From the NCBI RefSeq assembly GCF_902859915.1, contig NZ_CADIKK010000028.1, positions 42,587 to 106,586 of the forward strand: DNA of 64,000 nucleotides, written 5' to 3'. A model generated the notes under the pieces. The model was not told the origin of the DNA, did not search any database, and saw nothing but the letters and a program-made list of their open reading frames with translations. Of this stretch, positions 43,065 to 52,651 are shown in pieces. How positions within the stretch are numbered: the stretch's first letter is position 1; each line of letters begins with the position of its first letter. The translations under genes were made by a program, and so were the position numbers. This DNA comes from Paraburkholderia ultramafica. Lineage in GTDB: Bacteria; Pseudomonadota; Gammaproteobacteria; Burkholderiales; Burkholderiaceae.

Positions 43065-44321
43065 TCAGGATGCTACCTCGATCGGTATGGTCGTCTCTGC
43101 AATCGGTCGCTGATCGTCCTTGAACGCTCGATCGTTGTAGCGATTCAGGTCGTATATGAGCGTGGCGCGCACAGTGTAGCGGCCACCTGCGAGCTTCGGA
43201 CTCCAGTTGAGAATGCGCTCTTCTCCGGCGCGGATGATGGTTTCGTGCGGTCCTTGCGCGTCGGCCTGCATCGTCGCGACCGGATGCGGACCCTTCCTGT
43301 CCTCTTCGAGGAATGCCCGGTCGTCCGGTCGCCCAAGCATCCAGGGCGCGAACATCCACTCGTTGGACGCGACGACCGCGCCTCGCGCGTCGATCACCTC
43401 TGCCTTCAGATACACGGCCCGGCGGTTCGATCCCGTGGGCACCGAGTGCCCCGCACCGACGTTGGTCACGTGAAACGCAAGCTCTGCTTTGGCGTCCTTC
43501 GTCTGCACTATGTCCAGGTTCAGAGCGCTCGAAACGCGCTGAAAGGAATGACCGCCGGTCCAGATGTGCCGCGCGACGATCCGCGGGGGCAGGTCGAAAT
43601 CTTCGGCGAGCTTACGCACAGTCCGCGGCATGTGGCAGTCCTGGCATTGCTGCGTGCCGAGACCAGCCTTGATGAAGTCCTCGCGCCATTCGAGGAACGT
43701 CTGTGTCTGTTTGCCCGGAATGCGCTTGCCTTCGGAGTGGCAGTAGGCGCACGCAACCGAGGTCCGGATGTCCGGATCGGCGACGGTCTCATGCGGCGCG
43801 ACCATCCCGTACGGCCCGCGAATCTTGCCGTCCGGGGTAAGGTGGCATGAAGCGCAGGTGAGACCGCGGTCCTGATTAGCCTGGCGCGGTACAGGCTTCT
43901 CGATTGTCGCGCTCATCTTGTCCGGATAATTGAACGCTGCCGGATAGTGGCAGACGTTGCAAATCTTCCCGTTTTCTTCATGACGCCTCGCTTCGATCGG
44001 CCACGGATCAATGCCTGCGACGGCATGCGCCGTGGCGGACTGCGAGGCATTCGCAGGAAGATTCAGGAGCGCCTGCGAGGTCGGCAGCAACTTCATTGCT
44101 GGCCAGGACAAATCCGATCCAGCGCCTTCGGAAGACTCACGGTATATCGCTTTGTGGCACGCCCCGCACGTCTCGGAGGGGGTGGCCGTGCCTTCGGGGA
44201 ACCCCAGCTTGTTGCTGCCGGACATGGCGCGTCCCTGCGTCGTGTCGGCACTCGACACTACGCCTGCGCCGATCACCAACGCGGTGGCCACGGCGACTAC
44301 GCGAACAGTTCTGCCAAACAT
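43065..44321 (-). CDS. Pentaheme cytochrome c (c554-like)
   Basis: This 418-residue exported protein has five CxxCH heme sites: CGACH, CNVCH, CASCH, CAYCH and CQDCH, all in the first 240 residues. A signal peptide (MFGRTVRVVAVATALVIGAG) precedes them. The C-terminal 170 residues form a heme-free beta-type domain (AELAFHVTNVGAGHSVPTGS). This resembles cytochrome c554/NrfA-like periplasmic multiheme proteins that pass electrons to a redox partner. Start at 44321 favours the signal peptide. It precedes the ccmA remnant and ccmB on the same strand, so it was probably co-expressed with the maturation genes. Its substrate is unknown. Confidence 0.8.
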   Translation of the reverse strand: MFGRTVRVVAVATALVIGAGVVSSADTTQGRAMSGSNKLGFPEGTATPSETCGACHKAIYRESSEGAGSDLSWPAMKLLPTSQALLNLPANASQSATAHAVAGIDPWPIEARRHEENGKICNVCHYPAAFNYPDKMSATIEKPVPRQANQDRGLTCASCHLTPDGKIRGPYGMVAPHETVADPDIRTSVACAYCHSEGKRIPGKQTQTFLEWREDFIKAGLGTQQCQDCHMPRTVRKLAEDFDLPPRIVARHIWTGGHSFQRVSSALNLDIVQTKDAKAELAFHVTNVGAGHSVPTGSNRRAVYLKAEVIDARGAVVASNEWMFAPWMLGRPDDRAFLEEDRKGPHPVATMQADAQGPHETIIRAGEERILNWSPKLAGGRYTVRATLIYDLNRYNDRAFKDDQRPIAETTIPIEVAS

Positions 44322-44629
44322 GATGGCCCTCGACTTGCGTTTTCCGACCACGGTTACGACAGACAGACATTCACCTATATCAAGCTACATCTACGGATGA
44401 CCGGCGTCAATGTCGGTTCCCCTATCACCACCTGCGCAGCGCAGCTTTGTTCAGATGGGTGTGAGTTTCCTTATCGCAGACGCAGCTAAGGACGGAGGCG
44501 GAATAACTGGCGTGGTGCCGGCCTGCGAGCGCTTCGGTTGCCCGATGCATCCGGCAGCGCTGCCAGAGGCTGGCGGGGCGCCTGGCCCGGGGTGAGACGG
44601 TGACAATCATAGTACGACAGTACCGGCAT
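44322..44629. other. Intergenic region upstream of the pentaheme cytochrome
   Basis: It carries no gene I can support. It probably contains the promoter of the minus-strand pentaheme cytochrome/ccm unit near 44330-44400 and, on the right, the broken edge of an IS5-type element. Confidence 0.4.
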
Positions 44630-44848
44630 GAGCTTCGATCGGGCCAGTGAATGGCACGAGAAGAAATACGGCAAAAAAGCAGCCCTCACGCCCTGGCGCA
44701 AGGTGCACCTGTCGATGCCGACATGAATGTGCACGGCATCACAGTAACCGACTTCGGGGTGTCCGATAGCGAGGGCATGAATGTCGTCGTGCCCGGCGAT
44801 GTGCCGCTAGCTCGGGTGATCGCTGACGGCGCGTACTACAGCGTTTGA
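44630..44848 (+). pseudogene. IS5-family transposase, internal fragment
   Basis: It reads SFDRASEWHEKKYGKKAALT, then PWRKVHLSM, then in the next frame DADMNVHGITVTDFGVSDSE and ARVIADGAYYSV before a TGA. The first and second catalytic Asp regions (WRKVHLxxD, ADGAYxS) of IS5-type DDE transposases are recognisable. A frameshift lies between, and both ends of the gene are missing. A C-terminal piece of an IS5-type transposase in the same orientation is found at 50666-50770. Confidence 0.65.
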
Positions 44849-44859
44849 CTTCTGACGTG

Positions 44860-45266
44860 AAGCGGGTTGCAGCATCCGCTTAGGTACTTCGTTGACAGGG
44901 TAATTGCTGCATCTGATTCTGCCCTACGTTGAAAGCACGCAATTTGCCTCCTATGATAAGTGCAACGCCAACGTCATCCATGTCCTATGTTTATCGAGGC
45001 CTTGGCAGGGCGAGGCGCGCGCGTTCGCTGCCGCGAGCATGGCAGTCCGGTAAAACCAGGTAAAACCCGCCCCTATACTGCATGCTTTCGCTAACTTGAC
45101 CAAACCGGGCCGCACGCATCGCATGTCCAGAAGCAGCAGCAATCAGCAGGTCCCCGGCCGCTGAGTCGGCCGCAGCAGATAGGCAGTATCGAAAGAAGAG
45201 CGCCACACGACTCTTCCAAGGGTGTGACAAACGACATTTAGAAACCCTATCCCTACGAGGCCAGTC
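44860..45266. other. Leader region of the ba3 oxidase operon
   Basis: It carries no gene. TATACT near 45073-45078 could be a -10 box, but I see no convincing -35. The promoter of the cytochrome and oxidase operon must lie here or within the IS debris before it. Confidence 0.35.
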
Positions 45267-45989
45267 GTGCATCGCAGAACCGTCGGATCTTCGATCCTGT
45301 TGCTGATTTGCGCCCTATGCACCCTGTGTGCGCGGCCGACCTGCGCGGCTTCGAACGATACGCCTGCGCCTTCCGCGATGGACGAGAAAATGCATGCATG
45401 CACGGGCTGTCATGGCACGCAGGGCCAGGGGCGCGACAACGATTACTTCCCGCGTATCGCCGGCAAGCCCGCTGACTATCTGTTCAACCAGCTGACGGCA
45501 TTCCGCGACGGCGGCCGCACGTATCCGCCGATGCGCTATCTGCTCGCGTTCCTGTCCGACGAGTATCTGTGCAAGATCAGCAAGTACTTCGCCGACCTGC
45601 AGCCACCGTATCCCAACCAAGACACCAATCCGCTGCCGCAGGCTACGCTCGACTACGGCAAGCAGCTCGTCATGCACGGCGACTCCAAGCGCGGCATCCC
45701 CGCCTGCGCCGCATGTCACGGCGCGCATCTGACGGGACAAGAGCCGGGCATCCCAGGACTGCTCGGCCTGCATGCGAGCTACATCGTCCGACAGATGGGC
45801 ACGTGGCGCTCGGGCACGCGTGACGCGCTTGCGCCGGACTACATGCATTCGATTGCCGTCAAGCTGAACGACAAGGACATCACGGCCGTTTCGAGCTGGC
45901 TCGCGCGCCAGCCGCCTCCCGCCGATACGCGTCCCGAGTGGCGGCTGCCCGGCATGCTGCCATTGGCATGTGGGATCCAACCGGAATGA
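45267..45989 (+). CDS. Diheme cytochrome c (c4-like) of the oxidase operon
   Basis: This 240-residue periplasmic protein has two class I heme domains, CTGCH near residue 45 and CAACH near 150. A signal peptide is present (MHRRTVGSSILLLICALCTL). GTG start. Both domains show the c4-type pattern (YLFNQLTAFRDGGRTYPPM, then SYIVRQMGTWRSGTR). It probably donates electrons to the ba3 oxidase encoded downstream. Its stop overlaps the next ATG. Confidence 0.88.
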   Translation: MHRRTVGSSILLLICALCTLCARPTCAASNDTPAPSAMDEKMHACTGCHGTQGQGRDNDYFPRIAGKPADYLFNQLTAFRDGGRTYPPMRYLLAFLSDEYLCKISKYFADLQPPYPNQDTNPLPQATLDYGKQLVMHGDSKRGIPACAACHGAHLTGQEPGIPGLLGLHASYIVRQMGTWRSGTRDALAPDYMHSIAVKLNDKDITAVSSWLARQPPPADTRPEWRLPGMLPLACGIQPE

Positions 45990-47314
45990 AGACCCTCTCC
46001 TTTCGCTCCGTGAATCACATGCGACGCGCCGTTCGCATGACGATACCGGTTGTGGCAGGCGCGTCATTCGCGCTTGCCGCCTGGGTGCTGCAAGCGCCGC
46101 TCGCAGCTTCGGCGCATGCCGCCGAAACGGCCACGGCAACAGGCGCCTATACGCGTCCCGCGCTCGTCGTGCGCGGCGAATACCTTGCGCGCGCGGGCGA
46201 CTGCATCGCGTGTCACACCGCGCCGCGCGGCAAGACCTTCGGCGGCGGCCTCGCGATGGAAACGCCGTTCGGCACGCTCTATACGCCGAACATCAGCCCC
46301 GACAACGAGTACGGCATCGGCAAATGGACGGCCGACGACTTCTTCAAGATGATGCGCACGGGCAAGAACCCCGACGGCAAGCTGATCTACCCCGCCATGC
46401 CGATCGCGCAATACACGAAGGTCACGCGCGAAGACTCGGACGCGATCTTCGCGTATCTGAAGTCGCTGCCGCCTGTCCATCGGCCCAACCGCAAGCATGA
46501 ACTCCGCTTTCCGTTCAACCAGCGGCAACTGCTGCTCGGCTGGCGCTCGCTATACTTCCGCGAAGGCGAGTTCCAGCCGAACCCGGCGCGCTCGGTCGAA
46601 TGGAACCGCGGCGCGTATCTGGTCGAAGGGCTCGGCCACTGCACGCTGTGCCATACAAAGATCAACCTGATCGGCGGTTCGTGGAAGAGTGACCAGTTCG
46701 CTGGCGGCCTGATTCCGGTGCAGAACTGGTACGCACCGTCGCTCACGTCAGACAAGGACGGCGGCCTCGGCGACTGGAGCATCAAGGACATCGTCGATCT
46801 GCTGCAGGCGGGCAATTCCGATCGCGGCGCGGTGTACGGCCCGATGGCTGAAGTCACGTATCACAGCCTGCAATACATGACCGACGACGACGTGAAGGCG
46901 ATGGCGGTCTACCTGAAGACGCTGCCCGACAACGACCCCGGCCGCAAGAGCGGCCCGCCGGCGACGGTCGAACCGGCGATCTTCGAGAATGGTCAGCATA
47001 TCTATGTGACGCGCTGCGCGACGTGCCACGGCGAGCGTGGCGAAGGAAAGTTGCAGCACTATCCGCCGCTCGCCGGCAACCAGTCGATCGAAATGGACTC
47101 GGCGGTCAACGCGATCCGCATCGTGCTGAATGGCGGCTTCCCGCCCTGCACGCGGCGCAACACGGAGCCCTATGGCATGCCTCCGTTCGCGCAGAACCTG
47201 AACGACGCCGACGCGGCCGCTGTCGTCACGTATATCCGCACGGCGTGGGGCAACCACGGCCAGCCTGTGACGGCCCGGCAGGTCAACGAACTGCGCAAGG
47301 CCCCGCTGCACTAG
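45986..47314 (+). CDS. Triheme cytochrome c (dehydrogenase cytochrome-subunit type)
   Basis: This 442-residue protein has three class I heme domains: CIACH, CTLCH and CATCH. A hydrophobic N-terminal export segment precedes them (IPVVAGASFALAAWVLQAPL). It resembles the membrane-bound cytochrome subunit of gluconate/alcohol dehydrogenases (GGLAMETPFGTLYTPNISPD). No dehydrogenase flavo- or quinoprotein is encoded here, so it may act as an electron relay to the oxidase. ATG overlaps the preceding stop (ATGA). Confidence 0.88.
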   Translation: MKTLSFRSVNHMRRAVRMTIPVVAGASFALAAWVLQAPLAASAHAAETATATGAYTRPALVVRGEYLARAGDCIACHTAPRGKTFGGGLAMETPFGTLYTPNISPDNEYGIGKWTADDFFKMMRTGKNPDGKLIYPAMPIAQYTKVTREDSDAIFAYLKSLPPVHRPNRKHELRFPFNQRQLLLGWRSLYFREGEFQPNPARSVEWNRGAYLVEGLGHCTLCHTKINLIGGSWKSDQFAGGLIPVQNWYAPSLTSDKDGGLGDWSIKDIVDLLQAGNSDRGAVYGPMAEVTYHSLQYMTDDDVKAMAVYLKTLPDNDPGRKSGPPATVEPAIFENGQHIYVTRCATCHGERGEGKLQHYPPLAGNQSIEMDSAVNAIRIVLNGGFPPCTRRNTEPYGMPPFAQNLNDADAAAVVTYIRTAWGNHGQPVTARQVNELRKAPLH

Positions 47315-47356
47315 CGGACATCGCTCGCGCAGACCCTGTCCTCGGAGATATGTCAG

Positions 47357-47539
47357 ATGGACCCTAACGTTCACTCCGTCGACCACGACGGCAACGCTTC
47401 CGACGAAGAAGTCGAACGCATCGTCGCCCAAGGACCGGATGGTGCGATCGCGGTCGCGGGCGTCGCCGCCGTGGTCGTGCTGGCGATCTGGATCGGCTTC
47501 TACTTTCTCGTGTTTCTGCCGCGCGGCGTCATTCACTGA
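47357..47539 (+). CDS. ba3-type oxidase small subunit IIa-like (CbaD)
   Basis: This 60-residue protein has one membrane helix (AIAVAGVAAVVVLAIWIGFY) near its C-terminus and an acidic N-terminal tail. The pattern PDGAIAV...FYFLVFLPRG is like subunit IIa of ba3 oxidases (PKGALAV...YAVFFARG in Thermus). It lies directly ahead of subunit II (two bases apart) and GGAGAT lies upstream of its ATG. Confidence 0.7.
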   Translation: MDPNVHSVDHDGNASDEEVERIVAQGPDGAIAVAGVAAVVVLAIWIGFYFLVFLPRGVIH

Positions 47540-47541
47540 TC

Positions 47542-48114
47542 ATGTCGAGCCAACCTCCCTACTCCCCGGACGGCGGTCACGCCGTCTCCGTGCGATCCGA
47601 AAAGCACTGGGCCTACTTCGTCAGCGCGATCATCCTGTTTATGCTCGTGGTCATTGTGTACTCGGGCCTGCACTGGGCGATGATGCCGCCGTCGCGCGTC
47701 GAGACCATCGACCCGACACGCCTGCAGATGTCGGGTGAATTCGTCGAAAACAATCTGGGCAGCGCCGTCGAGCCCGACGGGTCCGTCGTCGTGCGCTTCA
47801 TCGCGCAGCAGTACTCGTTCACGCCGCAATGCCTGCTCGTGCCCGCCGACACTCCGATCACCTTCCGTACGACGAGCGCCGATGTCGTGCACGGCCTGCT
47901 CATCACCGATACGAACATCAACACGATGGTGGTGCCCGGCTACGTCGCGACGTTCTCATCCTCCTTCGACAGGCCCACTGAGCACCTGATGCCCTGCCAC
48001 GAGTTCTGCGGGTTCGGCCATCAAACGATGTGGGCGCACGTGAAGGTCATCGACAAGGCTGCTTTCTTCGAACAGGTGAAACAAAACCGGAGGCTCAGCT
48101 GTGTTTCACGCTAA
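47542..48114 (+). CDS. cbaB: ba3-type cytochrome c oxidase subunit II
   Basis: This 190-residue protein has a single N-terminal membrane helix (AYFVSAIILFMLVVIVYSGL) and a periplasmic cupredoxin domain. The CuA ligands are in PCHEFCGFGHQTM (C-x3-C-x3-H-x2-M), plus the His of DVVHGLL. It accepts electrons from cytochrome c. The short form with one helix fits B-type (ba3) oxidases. Its end overlaps cbaA by 14 bases. Confidence 0.93.
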   Translation: MSSQPPYSPDGGHAVSVRSEKHWAYFVSAIILFMLVVIVYSGLHWAMMPPSRVETIDPTRLQMSGEFVENNLGSAVEPDGSVVVRFIAQQYSFTPQCLLVPADTPITFRTTSADVVHGLLITDTNINTMVVPGYVATFSSSFDRPTEHLMPCHEFCGFGHQTMWAHVKVIDKAAFFEQVKQNRRLSCVSR

Positions 48115-49723
48115 GCGACTCGTTCTCGCGCACTTCTGGCTCGCGTTCATCGCGTTCGGAATTGCGCTGCTGCTGGGCGCATGGCAAATGCTCGTGCGCA
48201 GTCCGCTGCATCCGTGGATCGGCGATCCTGAGCTGTACTACCGCTCAGTGACGGCGCACGGCACGGTGATGGCCTACGTGCTGCCCACCCTGGTCGCGAT
48301 GGGCTTCGGCTACGCGATCGTCGAACTCGCGCTGCAACAGGCACTGGTCGGCCTGAAGTGGGCGTGGGCCGGGTTCATCATGCTGGCGATCGGCGCGGTG
48401 ATGGCGATGGTGCCCGTCGCGGCGGGCCAGGCGTCGGTGCTGTTCACGTTCTATCCGCCGATGATCGGCAGCCCGTTCTATTACCTCGGCGTCGTGCTGG
48501 TGGTGGTCGGCTCGTGGATCTGGGTCGCGCTGATGGGCATCAATCTGCATATCTGGAAGCGCGCGAATCCCGGCAAGCCGGTGCCACTCGCAATGTATGC
48601 AAACGTGGCGGGCGCGTATCTGTGGGCATGGACGGCCGTGGGCGCGGCGCTCGAAATCCTCCTTCAGATCCTGCCCGTCGCGCTCGGCCTGAAATCCACG
48701 ATCGACGCCGGCCTCGCGCGCGTGCTGTTCTCGTGGACGCTGCACGCGATCGTCTACTTCTGGCTGATTCCGTCGTATATCGCGTACTACACGCTGGTGC
48801 CGCGCGCGATCGGCGGCAGGCTCTACAGCGATTCGATGGCGCGCGTCGCGTTCATCCTGTTCCTCGTGTTCGCGATGCCGATCGGCATTCATCATCTGTT
48901 CGTCGATCCGCAGGTCGGCTCGGGCTTCAAGTTCGTGCAAGCCGTCTTCACCGGCATGGTGTCGGTGCCGACACTGCTCACCGTGTTCACGATCTGCGCG
49001 TCGGTCGAAATCGCCGGCAGGCTGCGCGGCGGGGAGGGCGCATTCGGCTGGCTGAAGGCGCTGCCGTGGGACAACCCGATGATGCTCGTGATCGCGTTCT
49101 CGTTCATCATGCTCGGCCTGGGCGGTGCGGGAGGGCTCATCAACATGAGCTATCAGCTGAACGAGACCATCCACAACACGCAGTGGATCACCGGGCACTT
49201 TCACCTGATCTTCGGCGGCGCGATCGTCATCATGTACTTCGCGATTGCGTATGAACTGTGGCCGCAACTGACGGGCCGTGCGATCGGCTCGCTGAGGCTG
49301 ATCCGCTGGCAACTGTGGCTGTGGTTCCTCGGCATGATGGTCGTCACGCTGCCGTGGCATTACGTCGGCCTGCTCGGCGCGCCGCGCCGGATGGCCTACT
49401 ACGACTATAGCGATCCCGCGATTGCGCCGCAAGCGTTCTGGGTAGCCGTATCGGCAGTCGGCGGGCTGATTTTGGTGATCTCCGGGCTGCTCTTTCTCTA
49501 CATCCTCGCGAAAGCGCAGTTCGGCGTGATCGAGCAGCCGAAGCCGTTCCGCTTCAGCGCGCCCGTGCATCCCGTCGACCGCGTGCCTGTCGCGCTGAAC
49601 GGCTTCGGCCTGTGGGTCGCGCTGATGATCGGCCTGACGGTCGTGAACTACGGCGTGCCGATCGCACAACTGCTCGGCTTGCAGCAGACATCGGTGCCGG
49701 CCGTCGCAGTGGGAGCAAGGTGA
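48101..49723 (+). CDS. cbaA: ba3-type cytochrome c oxidase subunit I
   Basis: This 540-residue heme-copper oxidase core has about 13 membrane helices. Heme ligands are in AHGTVMAYVLPT and ITGHFHLIFGG. CuB ligands and the His-Tyr pair are in LHAIVYFWLIPSYIAYY and IGIHHLFVDPQ. It reduces oxygen to water and pumps protons; B-type enzymes have high oxygen affinity. GTG start overlaps cbaB. It is followed directly by a diheme cytochrome. No subunit III is present, as usual for this type. Confidence 0.94.
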   Translation: MFHAKRLVLAHFWLAFIAFGIALLLGAWQMLVRSPLHPWIGDPELYYRSVTAHGTVMAYVLPTLVAMGFGYAIVELALQQALVGLKWAWAGFIMLAIGAVMAMVPVAAGQASVLFTFYPPMIGSPFYYLGVVLVVVGSWIWVALMGINLHIWKRANPGKPVPLAMYANVAGAYLWAWTAVGAALEILLQILPVALGLKSTIDAGLARVLFSWTLHAIVYFWLIPSYIAYYTLVPRAIGGRLYSDSMARVAFILFLVFAMPIGIHHLFVDPQVGSGFKFVQAVFTGMVSVPTLLTVFTICASVEIAGRLRGGEGAFGWLKALPWDNPMMLVIAFSFIMLGLGGAGGLINMSYQLNETIHNTQWITGHFHLIFGGAIVIMYFAIAYELWPQLTGRAIGSLRLIRWQLWLWFLGMMVVTLPWHYVGLLGAPRRMAYYDYSDPAIAPQAFWVAVSAVGGLILVISGLLFLYILAKAQFGVIEQPKPFRFSAPVHPVDRVPVALNGFGLWVALMIGLTVVNYGVPIAQLLGLQQTSVPAVAVGAR

Positions 49724-50532
49724 TGAGCGACGAACGCGTATTCAGCTTGAGGAACCGGTGGTTCACGTCGAGCGTCGGCGGCGTTATCGTGATGGCGATC
49801 GTGTCGATTCTGATCGGCTTCGTCTGGCTGCCGTCGAGGCATCCCGACTTCACGCAACGCGGACTGTGGGCAACCATCTGCAGCGCGGCGGGCGTGCCGT
49901 CGTCGTGGTACACGCAAAGCGAGAACATCGCGGGGCCCGCGCCCAGCGATGTGATCGTTATACCACCTCCGCCGCCATTGGGACGCGAGCGTCCCGACGC
50001 CCTTTCGGTCGGACGCGGCGCGACGCTCGCGCAGAACTGCTCGATGTGCCACGGCGTCGAAAGCCTGATTCAGGTCACGGCGCCCGTGCTCGCCGGGCAG
50101 TACGCGGACGTGATCTACAAGCAGTTGCGCGACTACCAGAGCGGCCAGCGCGCGAACTCGATCATGCCGCCGATCATCCACAATCTGAATGACCGCGATC
50201 TGCACGATCTCGCGAACTACTTCTCGACGCTGCCGCGCCCGCCTGCCGTCGAACGAGGCACGGTCAAAGACGCGAGTATCCGCAAGCTCGTCAACGAGGG
50301 CTCGCCGATGCGTAATATCGCGCCGTGCGCGGCATGTCACGGCGAGCGCGACCGCAAGGGTTCCGCGCCGTGGCTCGGCGGCCAGTCGTCGGTGTACATG
50401 GCGGCGCAACTGCGCGCGTTCGCCAATGGCGATCGTCACAACGATATCAACGAGCAGATGCGCAATGTCGCGCGCAACATGACACCGGAAGAGATTAGCG
50501 GCGTGGCAAAGTACTACGCGGTGCGGCCGTAG
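49723..50532 (+). CDS. Membrane-anchored diheme cytochrome c
   Basis: This 269-residue protein has an N-terminal membrane helix (VGGVIVMAIVSILIGFVWLP), then two c4-like heme domains with CSMCH and CAACH (followed by GERDRKGSAPWLGGQSSVYM). ATG overlaps the cbaA stop by one base. It is likely the bound electron donor of the oxidase. Last gene of the operon; IS debris follows. Confidence 0.88.
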   Translation: MSDERVFSLRNRWFTSSVGGVIVMAIVSILIGFVWLPSRHPDFTQRGLWATICSAAGVPSSWYTQSENIAGPAPSDVIVIPPPPPLGRERPDALSVGRGATLAQNCSMCHGVESLIQVTAPVLAGQYADVIYKQLRDYQSGQRANSIMPPIIHNLNDRDLHDLANYFSTLPRPPAVERGTVKDASIRKLVNEGSPMRNIAPCAACHGERDRKGSAPWLGGQSSVYMAAQLRAFANGDRHNDINEQMRNVARNMTPEEISGVAKYYAVRP

Positions 50533-50665
50533 AAGCGGTCCATAGGATAACTGGCGATGCTGATTCCTCAAGACCGACAATAGGTGCCGTATTCCAGCGG
50601 TTGTCCGGGCAATGATGTGAACAGTGCGTCAACTGGAAAAATCACGGCATTGTGCTGGAAGCCGG

Positions 50666-50770
50666 CCAGCGCCTGACGCGAGACTGCGTCCCCAGCACCT
50701 GTGGGGATTCACCAAGGTACGCTATCGCGGGCTGGCAAAGAACGCTAACTGTGCTTTTGTAGCGCTGGCC
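50666..50770 (+). pseudogene. IS5-family transposase, C-terminal fragment
   Basis: It reads RLRPQHLWGFTKVRYRGLAK then NANCAFVALAF, the typical end of IS5-type transposases (FGFxKVRYRGLAKN). It is cut at both sides, on the right by the truncated ISNCY-like element. It lies in the same orientation as the internal IS5 fragment at 44630. Confidence 0.65.
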
Positions 50771-50784
50771 TTTTGCCCTGACGC

Positions 50785-51406
50785 TGCGGAACACGCTGGC
50801 GCGGTCGCTGTACAGCGCCACCCGCTTGCCGTAACGCTCCAGGTACGCGCGTATGGCCTCAAAGTAGCTGAAGGTCGATTCGGTTGCCGTGAAGTGCAGA
50901 TGCATCAGCCAGCTCGTCGCGTCATCGACGTACACCAGCAGTGTGCAGGCCGGCGCACGGTCCTCGAACCGGCGGTGGTCGCTGCCTTCGATCTGGATCA
51001 GCTCATCCAGGCACGCACGCCGCGCACGCGGCTGGTACACCTTCGGCGGGCGCTGGGCGCGCGGAATCCACAGGCCCGCATCGCGCATCCATCGTCGTAC
51101 TGTCTCTTTTGCCAGCCAGATGCCGTGGCATTCAGCGAGCTTCTCGCACGCCAGCGTCGGCCCGAAATCGGCGTAGCGTTCGCGCACCAGTGCCATGGCC
51201 CGTGCCCACAGATCGACTGGCAGTTCCCGGTTGCTCGGCAGCCCACGCCGGCCCGATACGAGGCCTGCCGGGCCTGCGGCCTCATAGCGCCGGCACAGCC
51301 GGCTGATCTGCCGCTCGCTGAGCTGCAGCCGCTCAGTCGCCTGAAAACACCGCAGGCGGCCTTCAACCACCGCCTCGATGACCTTGACCCGTTCGAGTTC
51401 GCGCAC
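50785..51406 (-). pseudogene. ISNCY-like transposase, C-terminally truncated
   Basis: About 207 codons remain: a helix-turn-helix start (MRELERVKVIEAVVEGRLRC, then ATERLQLSERQISRLCRRYE), the GLVSGRRGLPSNRELP linker, and the beginning of an rve-type catalytic domain (CTLLVYVDDATSWLMHLHFT, then RVALYSDRASVF). The second half, including the last catalytic Glu, is lost where it meets the IS5 fragment. It begins 12 bases after the Tn3 transposase fragment ends, separated by a tandem CTTGCCGTGATC repeat. Confidence 0.7.
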
Positions 51407-51417
51407 GCTTGCCGTGA

Positions 51418-52651
51418 TCAGCTTGCCGTGATCGCTGTCTCAAGCAACATCATGTCCGAGGAGGGGAGATCGGCCCGTCCCCAGTACTGGGTGGTCGGAT
51501 GCCGGTGCATGAACTGCAGCACGGTATCGGCTGCCTGGCGCAGCAGCCGTTCATCGGCAATGCGGCGCATCATCGGTCGGATCGCCTCGGCCGCCAGCTC
51601 GGGCACCATGCGTGCGATGTCGGCGGCAGACATCGAAGTGCCATGCGCAAGGATGGCGGCGTAGACCATCAGCAATTCACTGCGCGAGCGCGGCTCGCGT
51701 TCGAGCAGGAGCCAACTGAAGCGAACCTCACTGTCGACCTGCAGGATGATCTCGGGCAACTGTCCGTCGGGGCGTGACGCGAACGGGGCCCGACGCAGGT
51801 CCTCGACGGCCTTGTGTTCTGGCTCCGCTTTCAGGAAATCGAGATGAACGGCGCTGTCGACGCGGACCTCACCGCGTTCGACGGCTTCACGCAAACGCTC
51901 AAGGCCTTCATCGAGATGCCTGATGACGGGCTCGAGGAAAACCTTCGGATCCTGCGGCAAACCCAGTTGGCCGTAGAAATGATTGCGCTGGCGTTGCCAA
52001 TCCTCAACGGGTATCAGCAGCATGCCGAGGCTGCAGAACGAGAAGCTGTGTTCGACATAGACCGATCCATTGCGCAATGCCACGCGCAACGCAAAGAGCG
52101 TTGCCCATTCGAAAGCGATCAGCGCATCGCTGCGGTTCTCGCTGGCGATCATGCGTTGCCAGGCACGGCCAAGCGGGATCTCTGGGTCCGGCGGCAGCTC
52201 GACTGCCTTGTCCTCGTAGAGTTTGTGCAGCAATACGAGCGCATCCATGACCGGATGCGCTGCTTGCGCTTGGAAAGGCAGGTCCAGCAGCTTTGCGAGC
52301 AATGCCCGGCACCACGCGGCGCTTCGAGACGAGTTGTGTGCGCATGAGGCTCGTGCGGCTGGGTACATCCTGTTCGAGCGCGGCATCCGCCAGTTCGCAC
52401 ACTTGTTTGACGAGCGCATCGCGCGTCAGGTCCTTGTTGCCTGCGAGCGTCTTGACTGCCGTAGCGAAATCCCGCAACTGCGCCTTCAGGTCTGGGCGCG
52501 AGGCCGCCACCCGATCATTTGCCGTCCGGATCGCCTTGCGGACCCAGTCGCCGAGCATCGATAGTAGCTGGTCGGTTGCGGAGCACAGTGCGTAGCGTAT
52601 GAAACAGGCAGCCTCGAGCCGTCGTATGGCCGGCTGGATACGGTGACTCAC
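51418..52651 (-). pseudogene. Tn3-family transposase, internal fragment with a frameshift
   Basis: Two frames join near 52310. The first has QLLSMLGDWVRKAIRTANDR, then GNKDLTRDALVKQVCELADA. The second has ALLAKLLDLPFQAQAAHPVM, then WQRQRNHFYGQLGLPQDPKV, then MLIPVED and MRRIADERLLRQAADTVLQF. It is the middle of a Tn3-type transposase unlike the intact one at 54359. N-terminus and catalytic end are missing. The N-terminal stub at 63660 could come from the same kind of element. Confidence 0.65.

Noticed and set aside
48245..49669. 474-codon minus-strand open frame
   Set aside because: It is the antisense shadow of oxidase subunit I; composition is dominated by Arg, Asp, His and Gln with no domain.
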